Shown here: positions 1-8,081 of the stretch, piece by piece | Layout: each line of letters opens with the position of its first letter | Numbering within the stretch: the first letter of the stretch is position 1 | Source of the DNA: JALZBN01 sp035525375 | GTDB taxonomy: Bacteria; Actinomycetota; Acidimicrobiia; Acidimicrobiales; AC-14 | Reading direction: 5' to 3' | Length of the DNA stretch: 43,983 bases | Assembly (NCBI GenBank): GCA_035525375.1 | Contig: DATLEI010000070.1 | Span: 1-43,983, forward strand | Notes under the pieces: generated by a model | What the model saw: only the letters and a program-made list of their open reading frames with translations | Databases searched by the model: none | Told to the model about the DNA's origin: nothing | Position numbers and translations under genes: made by a program

Positions 1-1
1 C

Positions 2-1057
2 TACTTGCGCGCCGTGGCCAACCCAGCCGACGAAGTCTCCCTGAAGCGCATCGTGAACGTGCCGCGGCGCGGTGTCGGCGACACCAGCGTGGCCAAGCTC
101 GACACATGGGCCACGTCGCGGGGCCGCCCTTTCGCCGATGCCCTTGCCCGCGCCGACGAAGCAGGGGTCGGCGGTAAAGCGCTCGCGGGTATCCGAACGC
201 TCGACCGCCTCCTCGCCGAACTGCGTGAGAACGGCGACGGCCCCGCTGTCGTGCTCGACCGGGTGATGAGCGTCACCGGTTACCGGGCCGAATTGGAGGC
301 CGATGACTCGCTCGAGGCCCGGATGCGGCTGGAGAACCTGGCCGAACTGCTCGGCGCGGCATGGGAGTTCGAGCAGACTGCCGCTGAGGACCCCGATCTG
401 GAGGGGACGGTTGCCGAGTTCCTCGAGTCGGTGAGCCTTGTCTCGGACTCCGACCAGCTCGACGACGATGACTCCAAGGTCGTGCTCATGACGTTGCACA
501 CTGCCAAGGGGCTCGAGTTCCCGGCCGTGTTCATGATCGGGCTGGAAGACGGAGTCTTTCCCCACCTGCGGGCGCTCGGCGAACCGGAGGAGCTCGAGGA
601 GGAACGGCGCCTCTGTTACGTCGGCATCACCCGAGCCCGCCAGCGCCTTTATCTCTCGCACGCTTGGTGCCGGAGCCTCTTCGGCTCGACGTTGTACAAC
701 CCGCCGAGCCGGTTCCTCAATGAGATCCCCGAGCAGTTGATGGCGCTTGTCGAGGGAAAGCGAAAACGCGATGCCCACTCGCGCCGGAGCGTGAGTGGCA
801 GGGAACGCATCGTCGAGAGTGCCCTCCGGGCCGGTGGCGGTCGAGGTTACGAGAAGGCCGTGCCGTCTCCGGCGCGCCCTACGCCGCCGTTGCTTGCGGT
901 CGGTGACGACGTGGTGCACGGCAAGTGGGGCGAAGGCATCGTCGTGTACATGGAAGGCGCCGGCGACGACGTCGAGGTCGTCGTCCGCTTCCCGAGTGTC
1001 GGCGAGAAGCGGCTGCTGTTGGCGTGGGCTCCGATCAAGAAGGTGGCGGCGGGCTGA
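2..1057 (+). CDS. pcrA: ATP-dependent DNA helicase PcrA/UvrD, C-terminal part (5' end outside window)
   Basis: The reading frame is open from base 2, so only the last ~350 residues of a superfamily 1A 3'-5' DNA helicase are present. Visible motifs are the domain 2B opening ANPADEVSLKRIVNVPRRG, motif V region LHTAKGLEFPAVF and motif VI EERRLCYVGITRARQRLYL. The last ~55 residues (VGDDVVHGKWGEGIVV) form the Tudor-like C-terminal domain that in PcrA/UvrD contacts RNA polymerase. The role is nucleotide excision and replication-conflict repair. PcrA is preferred over UvrD because of the actinobacterial context and this C-terminal domain. The gene ends inside the 3' end of the convergent Rieske-like gene (23 bp overlap). 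No terminator is visible. Confidence 0.93.
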   Translation, partial: YLRAVANPADEVSLKRIVNVPRRGVGDTSVAKLDTWATSRGRPFADALARADEAGVGGKALAGIRTLDRLLAELRENGDGPAVVLDRVMSVTGYRAELEADDSLEARMRLENLAELLGAAWEFEQTAAEDPDLEGTVAEFLESVSLVSDSDQLDDDDSKVVLMTLHTAKGLEFPAVFMIGLEDGVFPHLRALGEPEELEEERRLCYVGITRARQRLYLSHAWCRSLFGSTLYNPPSRFLNEIPEQLMALVEGKRKRDAHSRRSVSGRERIVESALRAGGGRGYEKAVPSPARPTPPLLAVGDDVVHGKWGEGIVVYMEGAGDDVEVVVRFPSVGEKRLLLAWAPIKKVAAG

Positions 1058-1616
1058 CCGTCGTCTCCGGCGCGCTCGGGGCCGGGGCCGGCACGGCCGC
1101 AGTCGTCGCCGGCGCGGCTGCGATCGTCGACACCGGGGGCTGGGGTTGACGTAGGTCGACAACGACCTGCCCGTCCGGATCGACTGAGGTCGGGAACGTC
1201 GTCAGGCCCGCGCCGTCGGCCGGGTAGGTGCGGCGGTCGCAGGGATCGATGAACTGATGGGCTGCTGGTTCCCAACGGAGCACACAGCGGCGCGGCGCGC
1301 CGGGGGCGTGGGCCTCGAACGTGTGCCAGTCATCGTCGCCCGCCTCCGGCTCCCCGCCGGCGGGGCCGAGGTGCTGCACGTAGATGTCGCGCGAGTTGCC
1401 GAGGAGGTCCTGGAACAGCAGGGGTCCGGTGCGGGCCACTGTTCCGCTCAGCGACCTCGCATCGCCAACGATGTAGAGGTCGGTGCCGGCCGTGTTGGTG
1501 CTCTTGCGGGTGCTGACGAGGTTCACGACCGCGGCGAAGATGAGCGCGCCGACGATCACCGCGCCGGTGGCGAGCAGCACGACGGGGGAGGCACCGGATC
1601 GTTGTGGCGTAGGCAC
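1035..1616 (-). CDS. Membrane-anchored protein with degenerate Rieske-like domain
   Basis: 193 residues from a GTG at 1616. There is a short cytoplasmic N-terminus, one transmembrane helix (about residues 11-34), then an extracytoplasmic domain ending in a Pro/Ala/Thr-rich tail. Residues ~97-155 (DWHTFEAHA, RCVLRWEPAAHQFIDPC, then DGQVVVDL) look like the C-terminal half of a Rieske fold, but the two Cys-x-His ligand pairs are absent. Only C111 and C126 remain, so a 2Fe-2S cluster is unlikely. The function is unknown; a redox-dead structural relative of a cytochrome bc Rieske subunit is an inference. The start was chosen because a longer ORF would run into sucC, and a -10-like CATACT lies 6 nt before this GTG. 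Divergent from sucC, with 17 bp between the two starts. Confidence 0.62.
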   Translation of the reverse strand: MPTPQRSGASPVVLLATGAVIVGALIFAAVVNLVSTRKSTNTAGTDLYIVGDARSLSGTVARTGPLLFQDLLGNSRDIYVQHLGPAGGEPEAGDDDWHTFEAHAPGAPRRCVLRWEPAAHQFIDPCDRRTYPADGAGLTTFPTSVDPDGQVVVDLRQPQPPVSTIAAAPATTAAVPAPAPSAPETTVSPPPPS

Positions 1617-1633
1617 CTTCCTAGTATGGGCTG
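1617..1633. promoter_or_regulatory. Bidirectional leaderless promoter shared by the Rieske-like gene and sucC
   Basis: The 17 bp between two divergent GTG starts hold the octamer CTAGTATG (1621-1628). Read forward it gives TAGTAT, 6 nt, then the sucC GTG at 1634. Read in reverse it gives CATACT, 6 nt, then the GTG at 1616. Both -10 candidates use the same bases and the same spacing, and there is no room for a leader or Shine-Dalgarno. This is predicted from sequence; start sites are not measured. Confidence 0.6.
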
Positions 1634-2785
1634 GTGGACCTCTTCGAGTTCCAGGGAAAGCTGCATCTCGCCCGCTACGGGGTTCCGGTTCCCGAAGGGG
1701 GGATCGCGAGCACACCGGCCGAAGCTGAGGCCACGGCAGACATCATCGGTTATCCCGTTGTCATCAAGGCCCAGGTGCGGGTAGGCGGACGGGGGAAAGC
1801 TGGCGGTATCAAGGTGGCGGCCGACGCCGACGAGGTGATGCGATATGCCGCGGCCATCCTCGGGATGGAGATAGGTGGGCAGACCGCCGACCAGGTACTC
1901 GTCGAGCCGGCCGCCGACATCGCCAGCGAACACTATGCATCCTTCACTGTTGACCGAGCGGGGAAGGCCCATCTGGTGATCGCGTCGGCCAGTGGCGGAG
2001 TCGACATCGAAGAGGTGGCGAGACCCGATCCTGATGCAGTCATCCGCATGCAACTGGACCCCCTTGGCGGGTTCAGCTCCGACCAGGCCCGCCGGGTCGT
2101 CGCTGACGCCGGCCTCGACGCGGGTGCATCCGTTCTCCTGGAACGGATGTACGCCGCCTACGTCGAGGGCGACGCAGAATTGGTTGAAGTCAATCCGCTA
2201 GCGGTGCTTGCCGACGGCCGGGTGGTGGCGCTCGATGCGAAGGTGTCTCTCGACGACAATGCCGCCTTTCGGCACCCCGAGTGGGATGAGTGGCGTGCCT
2301 CGGAGACCGGCGACGACCGGGAGCGGCTCGCGCGGGAGAAGGGTTTGAATTACGTCGGGCTCTCGGGGTCGGTGGGCATCATCGGCAACGGCGCCGGTTT
2401 GGTGATGGCGACGCTCGACGTGGTGAGCCAAGCGGGTGGGAGCGCGGCCAACTTTCTCGACATCGGAGGCGGCGCCAGCGCCGACGTTGTCACGGCCGCA
2501 CTCGAGGTCGTCAACAGCGATCCTGAGGTGAAGGCCATCTTCGTCAACATCTTTGGTGGCATCACCCGGGGCGAGGAGGTGGCCGCCGGCATCATCGAGG
2601 CCTTGAATCGCGTCGACCTCCGCAGCCCGATCGTCGTGCGCCTTGACGGAACCAACGCGGAGGAGGGGCGGGCCTTGCTCGCAGCACACGCCTCGGAGTC
2701 GTTGATCTCCGAGCCAACGATGACGGCCGCGGCGCGCCGGGCGGTCGAGCTCGCGGGGCAGCCCCCGAAGGGAGCAACCCGTTGA
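1634..2785 (+). CDS. sucC: Succinyl-CoA synthetase, beta subunit
   Basis: 383 residues, the usual length for SucC. The enzyme interconverts succinyl-CoA and succinate with formation of ATP or GTP in the TCA cycle, as a complex with SucD. The N-terminal ATP-grasp domain begins MDLFEFQGKLHLARYGVPVP and contains PVVIKAQVRVGGRGKAGGIK. Mg-nucleotide residues are in VEVNPLAVLADGRVVALDAK. The C-terminal CoA-ligase domain has the GNGAGLVMATLD and NFLDIGGGA motifs and NIFGGITR. The start is GTG, probably leaderless. The stop overlaps the TTG start of sucD (TTGA), so the two subunits are translationally coupled. Confidence 0.96.
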   Translation: MDLFEFQGKLHLARYGVPVPEGGIASTPAEAEATADIIGYPVVIKAQVRVGGRGKAGGIKVAADADEVMRYAAAILGMEIGGQTADQVLVEPAADIASEHYASFTVDRAGKAHLVIASASGGVDIEEVARPDPDAVIRMQLDPLGGFSSDQARRVVADAGLDAGASVLLERMYAAYVEGDAELVEVNPLAVLADGRVVALDAKVSLDDNAAFRHPEWDEWRASETGDDRERLAREKGLNYVGLSGSVGIIGNGAGLVMATLDVVSQAGGSAANFLDIGGGASADVVTAALEVVNSDPEVKAIFVNIFGGITRGEEVAAGIIEALNRVDLRSPIVVRLDGTNAEEGRALLAAHASESLISEPTMTAAARRAVELAGQPPKGATR

Positions 2786-3672
2786 CCGTTTTCGCCGACG
2801 CCACGACAAGGCTTGTTGTGCAGGGACTTACCGGCAACCAGGGCCGTTTCCACGGACTCCGTAATCGCGCCTACGGCACCCAGGTGGTCGCCGGGGTCAC
2901 GCCGGGCAAAGGGGGCGCTGACGTCGACGGTATCCCTGTCTTCGGCACCGTCGCGGAAGCGGTCGCGGAGACGGGCGCAGACGCGAGCCTCGTGTTCGTG
3001 CCGCCTCGCGCCGCGCCGCCAGCAGTGCTCGAGGCGGCGCGCGCCGGGATAACGCTCATCGTCTGCATCACCGAGGGGATCCCGGTGCACGACGAGTTGC
3101 GGGTGGCGAACGAGTTGGCGCGCAATCACCCGGGTGCGGTGCTCATCGGGCCGAATTGCCCCGGAGTGATCTCTCCCGGCGCGTGCAACATCGGGATCAC
3201 GCCGACCGAGATCGCTCGCGCCGGGGGGCCCGTCGGCATCGTCTCCCGGTCGGGGACGCTGACCTATCAGGCGTTGCACGAGCTCAGCCGTAACGGGATC
3301 GGTCAGACCACCTGCGTCGGCATCGGCGGCGATCCGATCCCCGGTACGGGATTCATCGAATGCCTACGCCGGTTCGAGGACGACCCCGAGACAGAAGCAG
3401 TCGTTCTGATCGGGGAGATCGGGGGTACCGATGAGGAAGACGCAGCCGCATTCATCGGTAGCTCCATGACCAAGCCGGTTGTCGCCTACGTCGCCGGGAT
3501 CACTGCCCCCTCGGGTCGGCGCATGGGACACGCGGGAGCGATCGTTTCCGGACGCGCCGGCACCGCTCAAGCCAAGGTCGACGCCCTTCTTGCCGCCGGC
3601 GCGCACGTGGTGGAGGACCCGACCGAGCTCGGCGCGCGGATGGCGCAGGTTGTCGGCGGCGGGAGCACCTAG
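2782..3672 (+). CDS. sucD: Succinyl-CoA synthetase, alpha subunit
   Basis: 296 residues. This is the CoA-binding and catalytic subunit partnering SucC. The CoA-binding Rossmann domain starts near VVQGLTGNQGRFH; LIGPNCPGVISPG and GIVSRSGTLTYQ are family signatures. The phosphorylated catalytic His lies in RRMGHAGAIVSG near the C-terminus. The start is TTG overlapping the sucC stop in TTGA. It is followed after 4 nt by the possible GTG start of the amidase gene, so all three may be on one transcript. Confidence 0.96.
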   Translation: MTVFADATTRLVVQGLTGNQGRFHGLRNRAYGTQVVAGVTPGKGGADVDGIPVFGTVAEAVAETGADASLVFVPPRAAPPAVLEAARAGITLIVCITEGIPVHDELRVANELARNHPGAVLIGPNCPGVISPGACNIGITPTEIARAGGPVGIVSRSGTLTYQALHELSRNGIGQTTCVGIGGDPIPGTGFIECLRRFEDDPETEAVVLIGEIGGTDEEDAAAFIGSSMTKPVVAYVAGITAPSGRRMGHAGAIVSGRAGTAQAKVDALLAAGAHVVEDPTELGARMAQVVGGGST

Positions 3673-3676
3673 AGGA

Positions 3677-4711
3677 GTGCGACGACGGCGGATGACGATG
3701 TTGGCCTTGCTCGTGACCGTCATGGTCGCCGGATGCGGACAGGCCGACGATCCGGCAGCCACGCTCATGGAGTTCCCACCCCAGGGTCTTCCGGGATCAG
3801 CTCCCGGATCGGCCGGCGAACAGGCGCCATCCTCGGTTCCGTCGGACGCCACCCTCCCCGCGCCGACGGTTCCGCCGGCGTCGGGGGAGAATGTCAATCC
3901 GGGAGTCCTCGTCACCGCCACCGGTGTGGTCGTACCCGTTGTGGCGGAGGCAACTGACGGGATAGAGGTACGCACGCCGTGCGGCTCCACAACTGTCCTG
4001 AGCCACGGAACCCGAGTTCGGGACGCGACGATTGTTCTCGACGCGGGTCATGGCGGCACCGAGCCCGGCGCGGTTTCACCTGACGGGTTAGCCGAGAAGG
4101 GGGTGAATCTGGGCGTTGTCGGAAAAGCGAAGGAGGCGCTGGAGGCGGCGGGGGTGTCCGTCGTCCTGACCAGGACTGCTGACTACAACGTCGACCTCCA
4201 GTCCCGGGCCGACATCGCCAAGAGCCTCTCGCCTCGCGCCTTCGTATCGGTGCACCACAACGCCGAACCCGACGGTGCGAGCGCCAAGCCCGGGACCGAG
4301 ACGTACTACCAGATCGGATCGTCGGACTCGAAGCGCCTGTCAGGGCTCATCTACGAGGAGGTGGTTCGGGCCCTGTCGGACTACCAGGTGGCGTGGGTCA
4401 CCGATACCGATGCCGGGGCCAAGTACCGCCCCGGCCAGCACGGTGACTACTACGCAGTGTTGCGGATGCCGGCTCCGGTGACGAGCGTCCTGGCCGAGCT
4501 TGCGTTCGTGTCGAACCCCGACGAGGCACGGCTGATCGCCAGCGCCGACGTGCAGGCGATCGAAGGCCAGGCCGTTGCCCGGGGAATCATTCGTTATCTC
4601 ACGAGTGAGGATCCTGGCTCGGGCTACACGACGCCGTACCCGCGCGTGAGCCCCCCGCCCGTCCCCGGGCCGCCCCCACCCCCCTGCGTTGACCCACCCT
4701 TGAAGCCTTAG
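3677..4711 (+). CDS. N-acetylmuramoyl-L-alanine amidase lipoprotein (Amidase_3 family)
   Basis: 344 residues from GTG 3677; an ATG at 3692 is an alternative. The GTG start gives an RRRR-rich n-region before the hydrophobic segment and a lipobox VAGC, so it is a predicted lipoprotein. Residues ~25-80 are a Pro/Ser/Ala-rich linker. The zinc amidase domain follows, with IVLDAGHGGTEPGAV (zinc His), GLAEKGVNL (zinc Glu), FVSVHHNAE (zinc His) and VLAELAFVSNPDEA (catalytic Glu). It cleaves the amide between N-acetylmuramate and the stem peptide outside the membrane. A proline-rich tail ends the protein. Its TAG stop overlaps the TAA of the convergent downstream gene. Confidence 0.88.
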   Translation: MRRRRMTMLALLVTVMVAGCGQADDPAATLMEFPPQGLPGSAPGSAGEQAPSSVPSDATLPAPTVPPASGENVNPGVLVTATGVVVPVVAEATDGIEVRTPCGSTTVLSHGTRVRDATIVLDAGHGGTEPGAVSPDGLAEKGVNLGVVGKAKEALEAAGVSVVLTRTADYNVDLQSRADIAKSLSPRAFVSVHHNAEPDGASAKPGTETYYQIGSSDSKRLSGLIYEEVVRALSDYQVAWVTDTDAGAKYRPGQHGDYYAVLRMPAPVTSVLAELAFVSNPDEARLIASADVQAIEGQAVARGIIRYLTSEDPGSGYTTPYPRVSPPPVPGPPPPPCVDPPLKP

Positions 4712-5151
4712 GAGAGTGGGCCCGGACGGGAACTGAGCCGCCGCTCCTGGCGGAGAAGTACGGCGCCTACGACTAGGCCGGCACTCGTGATGAAGACCAG
4801 GTAGTAGCCCAATCCGAAGTTGACCAAGACCTTGTCGACGATGGCATAGCCGAGCACCATCAGCAGGGCGAAGATCCCCAGCACCATGTGGACCTGCTCC
4901 CACGTGAAGTCGCTCACCCGCCGGGGCATCGAGACCCGCGCCACCCGGTCGAGGGCTACCTGTAGCGCCATCACGATTCCAGCTAGTGGTGCGAGCGCGG
5001 CGAATGGAAAAAGCCCCGGCGCCCATGCGGTCACGTCGGTTCCGCCCTCGACGCTGTACCAGGGGAGAAACGAGAAGATGAGCCCGAGGACACCGGCCAG
5101 CATGATCACGAACTCGCCGGGCGTCAGTTTGGGATTTCCGCCTCGCGCCAT
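4708..5151 (-). CDS. Four-helix membrane protein of unknown function
   Basis: 147 residues with four hydrophobic segments, an extracytoplasmic loop SFLPWYSVEGGTDVTAW between helices 1 and 2, and an Arg-rich loop (RVARVSMPRR) between helices 2 and 3. The family is not recognised with certainty; small 4-TM proteins of this type are common in actinobacteria. The start ATG 5151 was chosen because it clears purN and has TACCTT 9 nt upstream. An ATG at 5187 would overlap purN. The stop TAA (4710-4708) overlaps the amidase TAG. Confidence 0.72.
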   Translation of the reverse strand: MARGGNPKLTPGEFVIMLAGVLGLIFSFLPWYSVEGGTDVTAWAPGLFPFAALAPLAGIVMALQVALDRVARVSMPRRVSDFTWEQVHMVLGIFALLMVLGYAIVDKVLVNFGLGYYLVFITSAGLVVGAVLLRQERRLSSRPGPLS

Positions 5152-5176
5152 CTCACGCCCAAGGTAGCGTGCCAGC
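5152..5176. promoter_or_regulatory. Bidirectional leaderless promoter, membrane protein / purN
   Basis: The 25 bp between divergent starts contain AAGGTAGCGT (5161-5170). Forward: TAGCGT, 6 nt, GTG of purN. Reverse: TACCTT, 9 nt, ATG of the membrane protein. The two hexamers overlap on the central TA. No Shine-Dalgarno is seen on either side. Confidence 0.5.
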
Positions 5177-5725
5177 GTGTCGCGCATAGGTGTTCTTGCC
5201 TCGGGAAGTGGCTCGAACCTCCAGGCCATTATCGAAGCCAATCTGCCGGTTGTCGCCCTTGTCGTCGACCGACCTTGCCGGGCCGTTGACATTGCCGAGG
5301 AAGCTCTCGTCCCCGCCGAAATCGTCGAGCGATCACCAGACCGAGTCGTGTTCACTCATCGGGTGGTTGACGCTCTGCGCCGCTACGAGGTCGACGTGGT
5401 GGCGATGGCCGGATTCATGACGATTCTCGAGAAGCCCATATTTGACGCTTTCCCCGACGCCGTGTTGAACACGCACCCGTCTCTCTTGCCATCGTTCAAG
5501 GGGGCGCACGCGGTGGCTGAGGCCCTTGCGGCCGGAGTGAAGGTCACCGGGTGCACGATCCATCTGGCGACGCCCGACGTCGACAGCGGGCCCATCCTCA
5601 CGCAGGCCGCCGTCCCTGTCTTCGACGGTGACACCGTCGACACGTTGCACGAGCGGATCAAGGAGATCGAGCGTCGCTTGTATCCCGACACCATCCGGCG
5701 TTTCATCCACGGGTTGATCCCATGA
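5177..5725 (+). CDS. purN: Phosphoribosylglycinamide formyltransferase (GART)
   Basis: 182 residues. It transfers a formyl group from 10-formyl-THF to GAR, the third step of purine synthesis. The N-terminal IGVLASGSGSNLQAII loop binds the phosphate of GAR. The catalytic Asn/His are in NTHPSLLPSFKG, and the catalytic Asp follows in the TIHLATPDVDSGPIL segment, matching the family. It begins with a GTG 6 nt after a TAGCGT -10 candidate. The stop overlaps purH (ATGA). It opens a folate-dependent operon purN-purH-folD-metF. Confidence 0.95.
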   Translation: MSRIGVLASGSGSNLQAIIEANLPVVALVVDRPCRAVDIAEEALVPAEIVERSPDRVVFTHRVVDALRRYEVDVVAMAGFMTILEKPIFDAFPDAVLNTHPSLLPSFKGAHAVAEALAAGVKVTGCTIHLATPDVDSGPILTQAAVPVFDGDTVDTLHERIKEIERRLYPDTIRRFIHGLIP

Positions 5726-7221
5726 GGGCCCTCCTTTCTGTGTACGACAAAGAGGGCATCGTCGAGTTGGCTCGCGGCCTGGTCGACCTGGGTTGGGAGT
5801 TGGTCTCGAGCGGGGGTACATCGCGCGCCCTCCGTGAAGCCGGCTTGCCATTGACCGAGGTCGAGGTCGTCACCGCCAGTCCCGAGATGCTCGGCGGTCG
5901 AGTCAAGACGCTGCACCCCGCGATCCACGGCGGGATCCTCGCTGATCGTGATCTGCCAGAGCACCTGGCCGACCTCGAGGCACATGGCATCGTGCCGGTT
6001 GACCTCGTCGTCTGCAACCTTTACCCGTTCCTCACTCGGCCCTCGATCGAGACGATTGATATCGGCGGCCCCACCATGGTGCGCGCCGCGGCCAAGAACT
6101 TCGCTCACGTCGGTGTCGTGGTGCAGCCATCCGACTACGCGCCGGTGCTCGAAGAGCTCCAGCGCACCGGCGCACTGGCCTCGGCGACCCGACGGCGACT
6201 GGCGCGCCAAGCCTTCGCCCACACTGCGGCGTACGAGGCCGCAATCGTGTCGTGGCTCGATGGCGACGAGTTGCTGCCCCCCACGTTCCACCTCGCCCTG
6301 GAGCGAGCGGGAGACGAGCTGCGTTACGGAGAGAATCCGCATCAGCGGGCGGCGCGATATCGCGACCCGCAGCTTCAGAGCTGGTGGGACAGAGTGCAGC
6401 AGCATGGCGGAATGGCCTTGTCCTACCTCAATCTGTGCGACGCCGAGGCGGCGTGGCGACTCGTCCATGATCTGGGTGGGGAGCCCGCGGCAGTCATCAT
6501 CAAGCATGCCAATCCCTGTGGTGCTGCCGTCGCTGACGACTTGGCCACCGCCTACAGGAAGGCGTTCGAGTGCGACGAGAAGTCGGCGTTCGGAGGGATC
6601 ATCGCCCTCAGCCGTCCCGTTGACGACGCGACCGTGGCCGAGATCGTCGGCGCAGCGCAGGCTGATGTCATCATCGCCCCCGGCTACGCGCCGGCCGTTG
6701 TCGAGCGGCTGGCCGCAAAGCGAAAGAACACACGGATACTGGAGGCGCCGCCGCCTGATCCCGAACGAGTACACGTTCGCTCGTTCGCTGGCGGCCTGCT
6801 GGTTCAGGAGCCGCATCAGTTCGAAGCCGACCGGGCGACGTGGCGCGTCGTCACCAAGGCGGTGCCGACGAAAGACCAATGGCGCGATGCAGAGGTGGCG
6901 TGGCGGCTCTGTGGTCACGTGACCTCGAACGCAGTCGTGCTCGTCGCCGATGGTCAGGCGGTCGGTATCGGAGCGGGGCAGCAGAGCCGGGTGGACGCGG
7001 CGGAAGTCGCGGCGCGCAAGGCGGCGGGGAGGGCCCAGGGTGGCGCGAGTGCGACGGACGGTTTCTATCCGTTTCCCGATGGCCTCGACGCGGCTGCCGC
7101 CGCAGGTATCGCAGTGGTGGTGCAGCCGGGCGGCAGCGTGCGCGACGACGCCGTCATCGCAGCCGCCGACGAGCACGGCATCGCCATGGTCCTAACCGGC
7201 GAACGGCAATTCAGGCACTGA
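5722..7221 (+). CDS. purH: Bifunctional AICAR transformylase / IMP cyclohydrolase
   Basis: 499 residues. It catalyses the last two steps of IMP synthesis. The N-terminal IMP cyclohydrolase (MGS-like) domain starts ALLSVYDKEGIVELARGL with SGGTSRALREAG and GGRVKTLHPAIHGG. The AICAR transformylase domain has RYGENPHQRAARY, the catalytic KHANPCGAA and KSAFGGIIALSRPV, and ends with GIAMVLTGERQFRH. It is slightly shorter than the E. coli enzyme but has no obvious internal loss. ATGA overlap with purN, and its TGA shares one base with the folD ATG. Confidence 0.96.
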   Translation: MRALLSVYDKEGIVELARGLVDLGWELVSSGGTSRALREAGLPLTEVEVVTASPEMLGGRVKTLHPAIHGGILADRDLPEHLADLEAHGIVPVDLVVCNLYPFLTRPSIETIDIGGPTMVRAAAKNFAHVGVVVQPSDYAPVLEELQRTGALASATRRRLARQAFAHTAAYEAAIVSWLDGDELLPPTFHLALERAGDELRYGENPHQRAARYRDPQLQSWWDRVQQHGGMALSYLNLCDAEAAWRLVHDLGGEPAAVIIKHANPCGAAVADDLATAYRKAFECDEKSAFGGIIALSRPVDDATVAEIVGAAQADVIIAPGYAPAVVERLAAKRKNTRILEAPPPDPERVHVRSFAGGLLVQEPHQFEADRATWRVVTKAVPTKDQWRDAEVAWRLCGHVTSNAVVLVADGQAVGIGAGQQSRVDAAEVAARKAAGRAQGGASATDGFYPFPDGLDAAAAAGIAVVVQPGGSVRDDAVIAAADEHGIAMVLTGERQFRH

Positions 7222-8081
7222 TGGCGGCGATAGTCATGCACGGCGCGCCGGTTGCTGACGCCGTGCTCGCAGACGTCAGGGAAGCGGTGGCCAAGCTTGG
7301 CGCCGAAGGTCGCGCCGTCGGGCTGGGCACGATCCTGGTTGGCGACGATCCCGCCAGCGCCGGGTACATCCGCAAGAAGCAGGAGGCGTGCGAAGCCGTC
7401 GGCATGTTGTCGGCGCACCAGCAGATCCCGGCTGATGCATCCCAGGCCGACCTCCTCGCGGCGGTGGCGAGGTTCAACACCGACCCAACCGTCGACGCCT
7501 TCATCGTGCAGAACCCGGTCCCGCGCCGCTTCGACTTCAACGAGGCCATGGCCGCGGTCGATCCAGCCAAGGATGCCGACGGCCTCCACCCGTTCAACCT
7601 TGGCCAGCTGGCCCTGGGCGCGGCTGGACCTCTCGCCTGTACGCCGGCGGGCATCCAGGCCATCCTCGTCCACTACGACGTGCCGATCGAAGGCCGCCAT
7701 GTCGTTATTGTCGGCCGGGGCCCGACGCTCGGACGGCCACTGTCGATGCTGCTTGCCCTCAAGCGCCCGCACGCCAATGCTGCGGTGACCGTTGTGCACA
7801 CCGGCGTTGCTGATCTCGCTGCGTACACGAGACAGGCTGACATCGTGGTCGGTGCCGCTGGTGTGCCGAGCATCATTCAGCCCGACATGGTGCGCGCCGG
7901 AGCGGCGGTCGTCAGCGGCGGCATCACGTTCGAAGGCCGCCGAATCCTGGCCGACGTCGACGAGGCAGTCACCGAGGTCGCGGGCTGGATAACCCCACGC
8001 ATCGGTGGCGTCGGCCCCACGACGGTGGCGATGCTGTTGCGCAACACAGTCGATGCCGCCCTACGAAAGCGTGCGGCTTGA
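7221..8081 (+). CDS. folD: Methylenetetrahydrofolate dehydrogenase / cyclohydrolase
   Basis: 286 residues. It interconverts 5,10-methylene-THF and 10-formyl-THF, supplying PurN and PurH upstream and MetF downstream. Visible: GTILVGDDPASAGYIRKKQEAC with the conserved catalytic Lys region; DPAKDADGLHPFN; CTPAGIQAIL; the NADP Rossmann motif VVIVGRGPTLGRPLSML; the C-terminal PRIGGVGPTTVAMLL. The usual QLPLP motif reads QNPVP here, a variant in the active-site loop. The ATG starts on the last base of the purH stop. Its TGA overlaps the TTG start of metF. Confidence 0.93.
   Translation: MAAIVMHGAPVADAVLADVREAVAKLGAEGRAVGLGTILVGDDPASAGYIRKKQEACEAVGMLSAHQQIPADASQADLLAAVARFNTDPTVDAFIVQNPVPRRFDFNEAMAAVDPAKDADGLHPFNLGQLALGAAGPLACTPAGIQAILVHYDVPIEGRHVVIVGRGPTLGRPLSMLLALKRPHANAAVTVVHTGVADLAAYTRQADIVVGAAGVPSIIQPDMVRAGAAVVSGGITFEGRRILADVDEAVTEVAGWITPRIGGVGPTTVAMLLRNTVDAALRKRAA

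Noticed and set aside
5383..7176. Long minus-strand ORF (597 codons) opposite purH
   Set aside because: It is antisense to a clear purH, has no recognisable domain and only reflects high-GC codon bias in the sense gene.
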